Source: Spirochaetaceae bacterium
GTDB lineage: Bacteria; Spirochaetota; Spirochaetia; Treponematales; Rectinemataceae
NCBI GenBank assembly: GCA_025356015.1
Contig: JANXYO010000024.1
Location: forward strand, 1-45,874
Reading direction: 5' to 3'
Length of the DNA stretch: 45,874 bases
Below are positions 7,373-15,655 of the stretch, piece by piece. A model generated the notes under the pieces. It saw only the letters and a program-made list of their open reading frames with translations. It was not told where the DNA came from and searched no databases. The position numbers were made by a program, and so were the translations under genes. The first letter of the stretch is position 1, and every line of letters begins with the position of its first letter.

Positions 7373-8797
7373 ATGAAAGCGTTCATGGACGAGGACTTTC
7401 TCCTCAATTCGGAGCCGGCCCGGCGCCTGTACCACGAAAGGGCCGAGGGCAAGCCCATCATAGACTTCCACTCCCACCTACCGCCCCGGGCGATGGCCGA
7501 GGATTCCCGATATTCCGGCCTCACCGAAGTCTGGCTCGGTGGCGACCACTACAAATGGCGGGCGATGCGCTCAAACGGCGTGAGCGAGAGCCAGGTCACG
7601 GGGGATGCCGCCCCCGAGGAGAAATTCCTTGCCTGGGCGAGAACGGTGCCGAGGCTCATCGGCAACCCCCTGTACCATTGGACCCACCTCGAACTAAAGC
7701 GCTACTTCGGAATCGGCGAGGTCCTCAACGAGGCGAGCGCTCCGGCGATCAGGAAGACGGCCGATGCGGCCCTTGCGTCGCCGGGATTTTCGACACGGGG
7801 CCTCGTCTCGAGGATGAACGTGGTCGCCCTCTGCACGACAGACGACCCGGCAGATGACCTCGCCTATCACAAGAGCTATGCCGCAGGGCGCAAGGACGGC
7901 GACTGCGTGATGGTTCCCACCTTCAGGCCCGACAAGGCCATGGCCTGCGAGGACCAGGTGGCGTGGAACGCCTGGGTCGCCAGGCTCGAGACGGCGAGCG
8001 GGGTCAAGGTCCATGGCTGGGATGGCCTCGAGGCCGCCCTCTCCAAGCGCCACCTGGCCTTCCACGAGGCAGGCTGCCGACTCTCCGACCACGCCCTCGA
8101 GCGGCCGATCTTCGAGGCGTCCCGGGAGGAGGAGCTCGAGGCCATCGTGTCGCATCTGCGCGGCGGCACGGCAGTTTCCCCCCTCGAAGCCGACAGGCTC
8201 AAGACGGCCATCCTCGCCCTCTCAGGAAGGCTCGACGCCGAGCGAGGCTGGACCATGCAGCTCCACGTCGGGGCAATACGCAACCTCAACTCGAGGATGT
8301 TCGCGAAGCTGGGACCGGATACGGGTTACGACGCCATCGCCGACGGCATGGCGGCCAAGCCCCTCGCCGCCTTCCTCGACTTCCTCGACCGCGAGGGCAA
8401 GCTGCCCAAGACGATCCTCTACACCCTTAACCCCGCGTGGAACGAAATCCTCGCCACGATCATGGGCTGTTTCCAGGACGGCTCGGTCGCCGGCAAGATC
8501 CAGTTCGGCACGGCCTGGTGGTTCAACGACCAGATAGACGGAATGCTGAGGCAGATGAACTGTCTCGCCTCCATGAGCCTCTTCTCCCGCTTCGTCGGCA
8601 TGCTCACCGACTCCCGCTCCTTCCTCTCCTTCCCCCGCCACGAGTACACCCGCAGGCTCTTCTGCGACCTCATCGGCGGCTGGGTGGCGAGGGGCGAGGC
8701 TCCCGCCGACTACGCCCTCCTCGGGGACATGGTCGAGGACATCTCGTGGAGGAACGCCGCGAGGTATTTCGGGATCCCTGGTGTCAAGTTGGGCTAA
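7373..8797 (+). CDS. uxaC: Uronate isomerase UxaC
   Basis: UxaC converts D-glucuronate to D-fructuronate and D-galacturonate to D-tagaturonate in the cytoplasm. At 474 residues it has normal family length. The start MKAFMDEDFLLN follows GGAG at good spacing; the upstream ATG at 7331 has no ribosome site. Motifs include the metal-binding FHSHLPP (H33, H35), GDHYKWRAMRSNGV, the TTDDPADDL loop, QLHVGAIRN and the LGPDTGYD segment. It is divergent from the yhcH-kinase-TRAP operon, which fits import and first-step catabolism of uronates. The last codons form one arm of a perfect 14-bp hairpin. Confidence 0.95.
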   Translation: MKAFMDEDFLLNSEPARRLYHERAEGKPIIDFHSHLPPRAMAEDSRYSGLTEVWLGGDHYKWRAMRSNGVSESQVTGDAAPEEKFLAWARTVPRLIGNPLYHWTHLELKRYFGIGEVLNEASAPAIRKTADAALASPGFSTRGLVSRMNVVALCTTDDPADDLAYHKSYAAGRKDGDCVMVPTFRPDKAMACEDQVAWNAWVARLETASGVKVHGWDGLEAALSKRHLAFHEAGCRLSDHALERPIFEASREEELEAIVSHLRGGTAVSPLEADRLKTAILALSGRLDAERGWTMQLHVGAIRNLNSRMFAKLGPDTGYDAIADGMAAKPLAAFLDFLDREGKLPKTILYTLNPAWNEILATIMGCFQDGSVAGKIQFGTAWWFNDQIDGMLRQMNCLASMSLFSRFVGMLTDSRSFLSFPRHEYTRRLFCDLIGGWVARGEAPADYALLGDMVEDISWRNAARYFGIPGVKLG

Positions 8798-8820
8798 ATC
8801 CTGCCACCCAACTTGACACC
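8780..8820 (+). terminator. Perfect 14-bp hairpin spanning the uxaC stop codon
   Basis: GGTGTCAAGTTGGG (8780-8793) pairs exactly with CCCAACTTGACACC (8807-8820) around a 13-base loop that holds the stop codon. There is no U tract after it, so it is either an atypical terminator or the first member of the inverted-repeat cluster that follows. Confidence 0.55.
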
Positions 8821-8822
8821 TC

Positions 8823-9013
8823 GCAGATTCGCGCGCTCCGTGGGCGCGAATCTGCCGGACCCCCGAGTTGGAATGCGGCTACACCCGCAGTTTCGCGCTA
8901 GCCTTGGGAGACTGCCGGCGGCTCTGGACGGATAGGTGCTCGGGCCCGGTTGCGTCCAGACTGGCGGCCAGCTTAAACAACCGCGGTTTCGCGCAGACCT
9001 CCATGCGCGAAAC
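8823..9013. repeat. REP-like inverted repeat cluster with a TTTCGCGC/TTCGCGC core
   Basis: A perfect 12-bp stem pairs 8823-8834 (GCAGATTCGCGC) with 8844-8855. A second, GTTTCGCGC at 8986-8994, pairs with GCGCGAAAC at 9005-9013. The related word CCGCAGTTTCGCGC occurs alone near 8886-8899. Thus a motif of the form GC(A/G)G(A/T)TTCGCGC occurs five times, three forward and two reverse. A further 7-bp pair CTGGACG/CGTCCAG lies between about 8926 and 8960. No reading frame here resembles a protein. Confidence 0.65.
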
Positions 9014-9021
9014 TGGCGGCG

Positions 9022-9232
9022 GTCGGGTCCGTGGGCGTCTGGGTGGCGGTCACGGATGCCAGCGTGATCTTTACCGGGCGCCGGGCAAGGGGTCAGGAAG
9101 CTCCGGTGAAATTCACGCGACGCAGCGTGGCGATCGCGAAAGCTCAGGTGAATTTGGCGCGAGGCAGGGTGGCGATCACAGGAAGGCCCAGTGAATTTCA
9201 CCCGAGCCTGGGTGGCGGTCACGCAACGGGGG
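9022..9232. repeat. Five imperfect tandem repeats of 42-43 bp
   Basis: Units start at 9022, 9064, 9106, 9148 and 9191 and are 42, 42, 42, 43 and 42 bases long. Four of the five begin GTGAA/GTGAT, and most share a GTGGCG(A/G)TC core near the middle. The first three are exact multiples of 14 codons, but no frame matches a known protein and the fourth unit breaks the frame. There are no unique spacers, so this is not a CRISPR array. The truncated VOC gene ends just beside it. Confidence 0.7.
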
Positions 9233-9267
9233 TCCTCCGGCCCATTGCCCGAGCCTGAGACCCTCCG

Positions 9268-9480
9268 CCCCTTGAGCGAACCCGGCTTCATGTCGGCTCC
9301 GATGCCATCGCCGATGGCGATCGAGCAGGCCGAGCCCGGTGGGGTGAGCTGGATGAAGCGCAACTTCTCATTGACCCTGTGGTCATGGTCCAGATGAAAA
9401 CCGACCTTGTCGACATAGAAGCTCTTCGCGCGCTCGACATCTGACACGGGAACCGGGATGAGCTCGAGTTTCATTTCCAT
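9268..9480 (-). pseudogene. Truncated glyoxalase/bleomycin-resistance (VOC) fold protein
   Basis: The first 71 codons read as a VOC-superfamily protein: MEMKLELIPVPVSDVERAKS, then FYVDKVGFHLDHD and IQLTPPGSACSIAIGDG, ending at GSLKG. Family members of this type are about 120-130 residues with a second beta-alpha-beta half that supplies the rest of the metal site. Here similarity stops at GSLKG and the frame continues into the tandem repeat region as Arg/His-rich sequence down to 8794, which is not protein-like. The gene has therefore lost its C-terminal half, probably through the rearrangement that left the repeats. It lies downstream of iclR on the same strand, 138 bases away. Confidence 0.75.
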
Positions 9481-9558
9481 AAGGCCCCCCGTGGCCGTTG
9501 GACCAGCTGTTCGCCAGCCTCTCGCTTCTGAGATTGCCCTGTGAAAGATACTCAGGAA

Positions 9559-9600
9559 GCCTCCGTGCTCTCTCCCAGCCTCCGTGCCTCCGTGGTTCCT
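9559..9600. repeat. CCTCCGTG repeat element
   Basis: The octamer CCTCCGTG appears three times within 42 bases, the last two as CCTCCGTGCCTCCGTGG. On the other strand this reads CCACGGAGGCACGGAGG, a word I recall as a dispersed intergenic repeat in many environmental bacteria. It lies between the VOC remnant and the iclR stop. Confidence 0.45.
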
Positions 9601-9618
9601 CTCTCCTTTTCCTGTCCC

Positions 9619-10404
9619 CTAGTCCCCCGGCTTGCCCAGTATCTCGGACACCCGGGCCGCGGCCGCCTTGACCTTGGCCGCCATCTGAGCCTCGTCGCCG
9701 AGGTCCCAGCGGAAGCGCGGCCAGGAGGCCGACATCGCGGCCACGACGCAGCCTGTGTAGTCGAAGATGGGCGAGCCGATGCAGCGGATCCCCTCCTCGT
9801 GCTCCTCGTCGTCGTGGGCGAAGCCCTCGCTCCTGATCCGCTCGAGCTCGGCGTCGAGGGCTGTGCGGTTCGTCAGTGTCTTCGGCGTGAAGGCGACAAG
9901 CTTGGTCTCTGCGAGCAGCTTCTGCCTCTCTTCCACCGGCATGTGGGCGAGGAGGACCTTGCCGATCGCCGTGCAGTACAGGGGTATGCGGCGTCCGACG
10001 CGCGAGAACATCCTGATCGTGTACTTGGACTCGATCTTGAGGACATAGACGGCCGAGTCGCCCTCGAGCACGCCCATATGCACCGTCTCGCCCAGGTCCT
10101 CGGACAGGCCCTCGGCGGTGGGACGAGCCGCCGAGTACAGGTCGAGGTGGTCGAGGGCCCGAGAGCCCACGTTGAAGAGCCTCAAGGTCATCGCCCACTT
10201 GTCGCGCTCATCGCGCCGCACGTAGCCGAGCTCCTGGAGGGTCTGGAGGAAGCGGTAGACTGTGGGCTTGGCGAGGCCTATCTCGCGGGAGAGCTCCTCG
10301 AGGCCGAGGGAGCGCTCCCGGGACATCCGCTCGAGGACGCTGAAGACGCGCACCACGGCGCTTACGAGGGCTACGGGTGCGGGTGCGCGGCGCTTCTTTG
10401 CCAT
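9619..10404 (-). CDS. IclR-family transcriptional regulator
   Basis: This 261-residue regulator has an N-terminal winged helix-turn-helix (about residues 12-75; SLGLEELSREIGLAKPTVYR) and an IclR ligand-binding domain. That domain includes GETVHMGVLEGDSAVYVLKI, RRIPLYCTAIGKVLLAHM, the acidic EEHEEGIRCIGSPIFDY and a C-terminal AAMSASWPRF segment. IclR proteins such as KdgR often control pectin and uronate genes and bind small carboxylates. The IclR-like palindrome in the uxaC-yhcH gap is a plausible target. The gene is preceded by an A-rich, Lys/Arg-rich start (MAKKRRAP) and diverges from the DUF493-like gene. Confidence 0.92.
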   Translation of the reverse strand: MAKKRRAPAPVALVSAVVRVFSVLERMSRERSLGLEELSREIGLAKPTVYRFLQTLQELGYVRRDERDKWAMTLRLFNVGSRALDHLDLYSAARPTAEGLSEDLGETVHMGVLEGDSAVYVLKIESKYTIRMFSRVGRRIPLYCTAIGKVLLAHMPVEERQKLLAETKLVAFTPKTLTNRTALDAELERIRSEGFAHDDEEHEEGIRCIGSPIFDYTGCVVAAMSASWPRFRWDLGDEAQMAAKVKAAAARVSEILGKPGD

Positions 10405-10508
10405 TTTTTGAGGCTCCTAAATCCATTCTGCCCCCCGGACGAGGGGGAGTCAAGGACGCCGGACCTTCCGCTCGACAAGCTCCGGGCCTCCATGCCATCC
10501 TTGGGCCC

Positions 10509-10805
10509 ATGGAACAGAACGAGGGAGGCTTGGCTCCCATGCAGTTCGGCGGGGCGAGCCTCGAATTCCCCGTCAGCTTCGACCTCCGCATCATCTACAC
10601 CCTCGCCGGGGGCTCCTCGATCGAAGGCGACCTCGAGCGGATATTCGTGTCCCTTGGCGTGCCATGCGCCCTCATCCAGGGGATAGCCAAACCCGGGGCC
10701 CGCTACGGGCGCATGGGAAGCAGGATCACCCTCTCAAACAGGGAGCAGATGTACAGTCTATACGCGGCCGTGGGAGAGCTGCCCTACGTCAAGACAGTCA
10801 TCTAG
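10509..10805 (+). CDS. DUF493 (YbeD/UPF0250)-like small protein
   Basis: This 98-residue protein has a body beginning FPVSFDLRIIYTL, then LERIFVSLGVPC, YGRMGSRITLSNREQMYSLY and a terminal PYVKTVI. That order fits the DUF493 ferredoxin-like fold (YbeD family, about 90 residues), whose end is usually V-K-hydrophobic-hydrophobic. Function is unknown; regulatory ligand-binding roles have been suggested for YbeD. The start is uncertain: ATG at 10509 or at 10539, the latter having GGGAGG about 10 bases upstream. It is 70 bases upstream of the large hybrid kinase on the same strand and may be co-transcribed. Family assignment is by pattern only. Confidence 0.6.
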   Translation: MEQNEGGLAPMQFGGASLEFPVSFDLRIIYTLAGGSSIEGDLERIFVSLGVPCALIQGIAKPGARYGRMGSRITLSNREQMYSLYAAVGELPYVKTVI

Positions 10806-10875
10806 GGAAGGCGGGCCCGCGCCCGATGAGGGAGCCCGGTCCGGCGCCGGAGGAGGGCGCAGGCGCGTCGGCCTC

Positions 10876-13800
10876 GTGCTTGCGAGCCTGCACACCGGAG
10901 CCAGCCTGGGCGTCTGGCCAAGCGTCGCCGACGAGGCCGAGCGCTGCGACGTAGACCTCTTCTGCTTCCCCGGAGGAAGGATAGGCCTCAAGGAAGGCCA
11001 CGAGGCTTCGCGCAACGCCATCTATGGGCTCGCGGCCCGGGTCCCTGTTGACGGGATACTCATCTGGACCTCGTCGCTGAGCGGGGTCGAGCACGGCGGG
11101 GCTGTCGGCTCCTTCCTCGAGCGCTTCCGCGGCGTCCCGACGGTGAGCCTCTCCTCGGGCGTGACCGGCGTGCCCATCGTCACCATCGACTACTACGGGG
11201 GCATGCGCGAGGCCATGCGCCACGCCATAGAGTGCCACGGCTTCCGCAGGATCGCCTTCATCAGGGGCCCCGCCCTCCACCCCGGCGCCGAGGAGCGCTA
11301 CCAGGCCTATCTCGACGCCCTTGCCGAGGCCGGCATCGAGCTCGAGCCAGCCCTCGTGAGCCCGCCCTTCCCATGGGATTCTGGCCGACAGGCCCTCCTT
11401 GAACTCATGGATGCCCGTGGTCTCGAGCCGGGCAGGGATTTTGCCGCCCTCGTCGCGTCGAGCGACCTCATGGCCCTCTGGGCGGCCAAGACCCTCCTCG
11501 CCCGTGGCTGGAGGATCCCCGAGGACGTCGCGGTCATCGGCATGAACAACAGCCTCGAGAGCCGGCTCTCGACTCCGCCCCTGACGACCGTCGACGGTCC
11601 CTTCGCCGAGCTTGGCGCCGAGGGCTTCCGCAGCCTCCTTGTCCTTTTGTCCGGAGGGGAGGTCCCAGCCCTGCGCAAGCTCCCCGCCAGCCTCGTCGTG
11701 CGCCAGTCCTGTGGCTGTCCCTCCCCCTCCTTCCTCCTCGCCGCAGCTTCGGCCGGGAGTGAGGCAGCTGCAAGGAGCCGCGAGGAGCTCGCCGAGATGA
11801 TGCGGCTCGAGCTCGCCCTCGAGGGCGGCCTCGACAGGGACTGGCTCCTTCCCCTTGTCGATGCCTGGGAAGCCTCTGTGGCAGGTGAACAGGCGGGGCG
11901 CTTCTTCGACATCCTGGGGCGAATCATCGACCGCCTGATCAGAAAGGGCCGCGAGGTCGGCTCCTGGCAGGCTGCCCTCTCGATGCTGCGGCGCTGGAGC
12001 ATCACTGGACTCGGGAGCGAGGCCCTCGCGCGCATGGAGGACCTTGCCGGCCAGGCCCGCATCGTCCTCGCCGAGGGAGCCGAGCGTTCCTTGGCCTACC
12101 GCGCGTGGGAGGAGAGGCTCAGGACCGAGGAGCTGCGAAAGCTCGACCGGGAACTCCTCATGGCCTTCGATGCCCGCCACCTCGCCGCGACCCTCATGCA
12201 GTCCCTGCCGGCCCTGGGCATCAGGAGCGCCTATATCTGCCGCTACGAGGGCGAGCTCGAGAGCGAGAGGGCAAGCCTCTTCTTCGGCTACCGCGACGGC
12301 CTCGAAGTCTCCGATCCCTCCCTCGTCTTTCCCGTGGCCGAACTCGTCCCCCGGGACCTCCTGCCCGACCGCCGCCTCGCCTTCGTGGTGGAGCCGCTGT
12401 TCTTCCACGACAGCCCGATCGGCTACGCCCTCTTCGAGATCGGGCCCCACACCGGCTCGATCTACGAGGACCTCAGGGACGCGATCGGCAACGCCCTGCG
12501 GAGCGTCATCCTGGTCGCCCGTCTCGAGGACGCACGCTCGCGCGCCGAGCGCGCCGACGAGATCAAGACCCGCCTGCTTTCCAACGTGTCCCATGAGCTA
12601 AGGACCCCGGTCAACCTCATACTCTCGGCCACGGACAGGCTCATGGAGGGCTCTCCCGATCCCGATGAGCGCCTAGCCATCGAGCGCATCAGGGCGAACG
12701 CCGGACACCAGCTGCGGCTGGTGAACGACCTCCTCGACCTCTCGCGCGCCGAGATCGACGAGCTCGACATAAACCGCGTCCTGTGCGATCCCGGCCCCCT
12801 CCTCAGGGAGGCTTTCGAGGCCCTGGCGACGAACGCGAATCCGGACCTTGACTGGCTCCTCGAGCTGCCAGAGAACCTTCCCCGGATAATGGCCGACCCC
12901 TTCAGGCTCAGGCAGATACTGCTCAACCTCCTTGGCAACGCGCGCAACTACACGGCCGAGGGCAGGGTGAGCCTTGAGGCCAGGGTGGTTCCGCCCAACC
13001 TTGTCATCAGCGTGAGCGACACGGGTCCAGGCATCCCGGCCATCCGCCTGGCCCACATATTCGAGCCCTTCATCTCCTCTGGCGGGGGAAGGGGAGGAGT
13101 CGGCCTGGGGCTTAGCATAGCCCGCCATCTCGCCGTCCTGCATTTCGGAAGCCTCGAGGCCGAGAGCATCGAGGGCGCGGGAAGCTGCTTCCGGCTCTGC
13201 CTCCCCTTGCCCAGCCTCGAGGGCCTCGCGGTGCCCGCCACGGAGCCGCGCTCGGACTGCATCCTCGTCTTGACGGCGGGACCGGCCTGGCCCGAGCTCG
13301 CCCTGATCGCCGCCCGCTCAGGCCTGGCCTTGAGGCGGCTCAGCCTGGCCGAGGCCGAGGCCGGGGCCCTCGATTCGATCCGGAGCGCGGCGATCGCCTG
13401 GGAAATGGGCTGTGCCGGTGCGGCGGAGTGGAGCCTCTTCCGCAAGATCCGCCAGCACCCCCGGTGCATGGCCCTGCCCTTCCTCCTCTACGGAGCAGCG
13501 GACCAGGAGGGGTCCGGAAAGCTAGATGCCACCCAGGGTGGAGCGGGTGAGAAGGGTCTCATCGGTCTCGTCCACAAGGCCTCGTCCTCCCTCTCCCTCG
13601 TCCAGACCATCTCCCTGAGCTGCCCCCCGGGCGGCGATGCCCCCCTCCTCATCGCAGACGACGACCCCCTGGCCCTCGAGTCGCTCCGGGCGACGCTTTC
13701 CGTGGCCTTTCCCGGCATCCCGATCGCCGAGGCAAGGGACGGGGAGGAGGCCTGGCAGGCGATCCGGGACCTCCATCCCCGGGTGGCGATCCTCGACCTC

Positions 13801-14367
13801 GTAATGCCGGGACTCTCCGGCATTGAGCTTGTGGAGCTGATGCGAAGCGACGAAAAGCTGTACTCGATCCCCGTGATCCTGCTGACGAACAAGGTCTTCG
13901 CCTCCGAGGATGTGCGCGCCCTCGAGCGCCACTCCCGGGTCCTGTTGCAGAACAAGGGCATCTGGACAGACGCCGACCTCGAGCTCGGCATATCCCGCCT
14001 CCTTGGCGGGGGCGAGGCCCAGGGCGCCCCCACGAGCGCCCTCGTGAGGCGCACGGTGGCCTTCCTGAACCTCCACTACAGGGAGAACATCTCGCGCTGG
14101 AAGCTCGCCGAGGCTGTCTCCCTGAGCGAGGACTATGTGTCGCGCATCTTCCGCCGGGAGCTCGGCATCACGCCCTGGGACTACCTCACCCGCCTGCGGA
14201 TCCAGAAGGCCAAGGAGAGGCTCATGTCGGGAGGCGAGAGCGTCGCCCTTGTCGCCGAGGCCGTCGGCTTCTCCGACCAGGCCTACTTCTCGAGGGTCTT
14301 CAGGAAGGTGACGGGCACGAACCCCGCAGCCTTCAGGGCAGCTCTGGGGAGCAAGCGGACACCGTGA
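10876..14367 (+). CDS. Soluble hybrid sensor kinase: LacI-like sensor, HisKA, HATPase, receiver, AraC output
   Basis: This 1163-residue one-piece two-component regulator has no transmembrane segment. Residues 1-290 resemble a LacI/periplasmic-binding sensor (VDGILIWTSSL, FRRIAFIRGP, VIGMNNSLESRLSTPPLTTV). A helical and GAF-like stretch follows, then HisKA with the phosphorylated H573 in SNVSHELRTP, HATPase (RQILLNLLGNARNY, SDTGPGIP), a possibly degenerate receiver-like segment, a canonical receiver with D974 (LDLVMPG), and an AraC double helix-turn-helix from about 1058. It would sense an intracellular sugar and control the facing pectin operon. The start is uncertain: this GTG is the only in-frame candidate, yet the open frame just upstream encodes RRVGLV, the expected first beta strand. 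The 3' end overlaps the GH28 gene by 35 bases. Confidence 0.9.
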   Translation: MLASLHTGASLGVWPSVADEAERCDVDLFCFPGGRIGLKEGHEASRNAIYGLAARVPVDGILIWTSSLSGVEHGGAVGSFLERFRGVPTVSLSSGVTGVPIVTIDYYGGMREAMRHAIECHGFRRIAFIRGPALHPGAEERYQAYLDALAEAGIELEPALVSPPFPWDSGRQALLELMDARGLEPGRDFAALVASSDLMALWAAKTLLARGWRIPEDVAVIGMNNSLESRLSTPPLTTVDGPFAELGAEGFRSLLVLLSGGEVPALRKLPASLVVRQSCGCPSPSFLLAAASAGSEAAARSREELAEMMRLELALEGGLDRDWLLPLVDAWEASVAGEQAGRFFDILGRIIDRLIRKGREVGSWQAALSMLRRWSITGLGSEALARMEDLAGQARIVLAEGAERSLAYRAWEERLRTEELRKLDRELLMAFDARHLAATLMQSLPALGIRSAYICRYEGELESERASLFFGYRDGLEVSDPSLVFPVAELVPRDLLPDRRLAFVVEPLFFHDSPIGYALFEIGPHTGSIYEDLRDAIGNALRSVILVARLEDARSRAERADEIKTRLLSNVSHELRTPVNLILSATDRLMEGSPDPDERLAIERIRANAGHQLRLVNDLLDLSRAEIDELDINRVLCDPGPLLREAFEALATNANPDLDWLLELPENLPRIMADPFRLRQILLNLLGNARNYTAEGRVSLEARVVPPNLVISVSDTGPGIPAIRLAHIFEPFISSGGGRGGVGLGLSIARHLAVLHFGSLEAESIEGAGSCFRLCLPLPSLEGLAVPATEPRSDCILVLTAGPAWPELALIAARSGLALRRLSLAEAEAGALDSIRSAAIAWEMGCAGAAEWSLFRKIRQHPRCMALPFLLYGAADQEGSGKLDATQGGAGEKGLIGLVHKASSSLSLVQTISLSCPPGGDAPLLIADDDPLALESLRATLSVAFPGIPIAEARDGEEAWQAIRDLHPRVAILDLVMPGLSGIELVELMRSDEKLYSIPVILLTNKVFASEDVRALERHSRVLLQNKGIWTDADLELGISRLLGGGEAQGAPTSALVRRTVAFLNLHYRENISRWKLAEAVSLSEDYVSRIFRRELGITPWDYLTRLRIQKAKERLMSGGESVALVAEAVGFSDQAYFSRVFRKVTGTNPAAFRAALGSKRTP

Positions 14368-15655
14368 GCTCCTCGCATCCCTTGAGCGTGTAGGCCGGTC
14401 CGCGGAAACCCCTGACCCTGAGGCCGTTCAAGTGCAGGCCCCGCACGTTGGAGGCATGGAAGCCGGCCCGGGAGAGCAGGGGCAGGCCCTCGGCCATCTC
14501 GGGCGCCGCCGCCTCGGCCTCTCCGCCGAGCTCGACCCTGACATCGGTGAAGGACAGGTCCTCCACCGGAGCTTCTGCCAGGCCGTCGATGAAGGCAGCC
14601 GCGAGCAGGACAGCGCTCGCGCTTATGGCGTTGAAGGCTATGTCCCTGAAATGCGGGGTCCCCGCGTCCACCGGCCTCGCGCCCCTGTCGGACACGGCCT
14701 CTTCTCCCCAGGCCCCGCAGCCATAGTGCAGGTTCATGGTGAAGGGGCAGAGGACCTCGCTCATGACGATATTGGACACCCTGATCCTCTCCACTGTCCC
14801 GCCCCTGCCCCGCCTCGACTTCATCCTTATGCCGCGGTCCGTGCCCTTGAAGACACAGTTGGAGATGCTCACGTTCCTCACCCCGCCCGAGGTCTCGCTC
14901 CCGATCACGACGCCGCCGTGGCCGCGCTCGAGAACGCAGTTCGTCACCACGACATCCTCGCAGGGCCTCGCCCTCTCCGCGGCCTCGTGCTCGCTCCCGG
15001 CCTTTATCGTGATGCAGTCGTCCCCGACGCTGACGTAGCAGTCCGAGATCCTCACGGCGCTGCAGGAGTCCGGGTTGATGCCGTCTGTGTTAGGCGAGTC
15101 CCCGGGGTTCACGATCGCGAGGCCCGAGATGCGCACGTTGTGCGAGCGCACCGGGTTCACGGTCCAGGAAGGCGAGTTGCGGGCCGTGAAGCCCTCGAGC
15201 AGGACATCCTCGCAATCCTCGAGGGCTATGAGCCTTGGCCGCGGGAGTTCGAGCTCTCCTGAGCGGAAGAGCCTCCACCACTCCTGCCCACGGCCATCGA
15301 CCGTGCCCCTGCCCGCCACCGCGACTGAAGTCGCTCCGGCCGCGTGGATCAGGGCCGCGTGCATGGCCCTGGTGGAGCCCTCCCAGCGGCCATCAACGAG
15401 TGGGTAGTCGCGCCTGTCCCTGCTGCCGAGGAGGGTCGAGGCGGGATCGAGGAAGAGGGTGATGCGGTCCTTGAGGAAGATCGAGCCCGAGACGAAGGCC
15501 CCCGGAGGAAGGACCACCGTACCCCCTCCGGCGCGGGAGGCCGCATCGATAGCGGCCTGGATGGCCTTGGTGTCGTTCGTCTTCCCGTCACCGACGGCCC
15601 CGAATGCCTTGACCGACAGGGCCTCGCTCGAGAGACCGCCTGGCCCGAGAATCAT
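14333..15655 (-). CDS. GH28 polygalacturonase-like glycoside hydrolase, apparently cytoplasmic
   Basis: This 440-residue right-handed beta-helix enzyme would hydrolyse alpha-1,4 galacturonosyl links. All GH28 signature motifs are present: NTDG with D191, the VGDDC pair D212/D213, GHGG with H246, and GIRMKS with R277 and K279. The N-terminus (ALSVKAFGAVGDGKTNDT) is the usual pectinase opening, with no signal peptide before it, so it probably acts inside the cell on imported oligogalacturonides, as in exo-type enzymes. Its ATG overlaps the GH105 stop (ATGA, 15652-15655). Its 3' end overlaps the convergent hybrid kinase gene by 35 bases. Confidence 0.93.
   Translation of the reverse strand: MILGPGGLSSEALSVKAFGAVGDGKTNDTKAIQAAIDAASRAGGGTVVLPPGAFVSGSIFLKDRITLFLDPASTLLGSRDRRDYPLVDGRWEGSTRAMHAALIHAAGATSVAVAGRGTVDGRGQEWWRLFRSGELELPRPRLIALEDCEDVLLEGFTARNSPSWTVNPVRSHNVRISGLAIVNPGDSPNTDGINPDSCSAVRISDCYVSVGDDCITIKAGSEHEAAERARPCEDVVVTNCVLERGHGGVVIGSETSGGVRNVSISNCVFKGTDRGIRMKSRRGRGGTVERIRVSNIVMSEVLCPFTMNLHYGCGAWGEEAVSDRGARPVDAGTPHFRDIAFNAISASAVLLAAAFIDGLAEAPVEDLSFTDVRVELGGEAEAAAPEMAEGLPLLSRAGFHASNVRGLHLNGLRVRGFRGPAYTLKGCEELTVSACSPELP

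Noticed and set aside
9022-9232. CRISPR-like repeat array
   Set aside because: Repeats are directly adjacent with no spacers, are imperfect and no cas genes are present.
9031-9258. Small repeat protein of 75 codons with a 14-residue period
   Set aside because: The period follows from the 42-bp DNA repeat; the 43-bp unit breaks it, there is no ribosome site, and the reverse frame shows the same periodicity.
8794-9267. C-terminal 157 codons of the frame starting at 9480 as real protein
   Set aside because: After GSLKG the sequence is Arg/His/Pro-rich and runs through DNA repeats and hairpins; it does not resemble a VOC fold.
10798-12594. Open frame of 598 codons antisense to the hybrid kinase
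   Set aside because: Composition-driven shadow: it has no ribosome site, low-complexity Gly/Glu/Ala-rich sequence, and the opposite strand has unambiguous domain motifs throughout.
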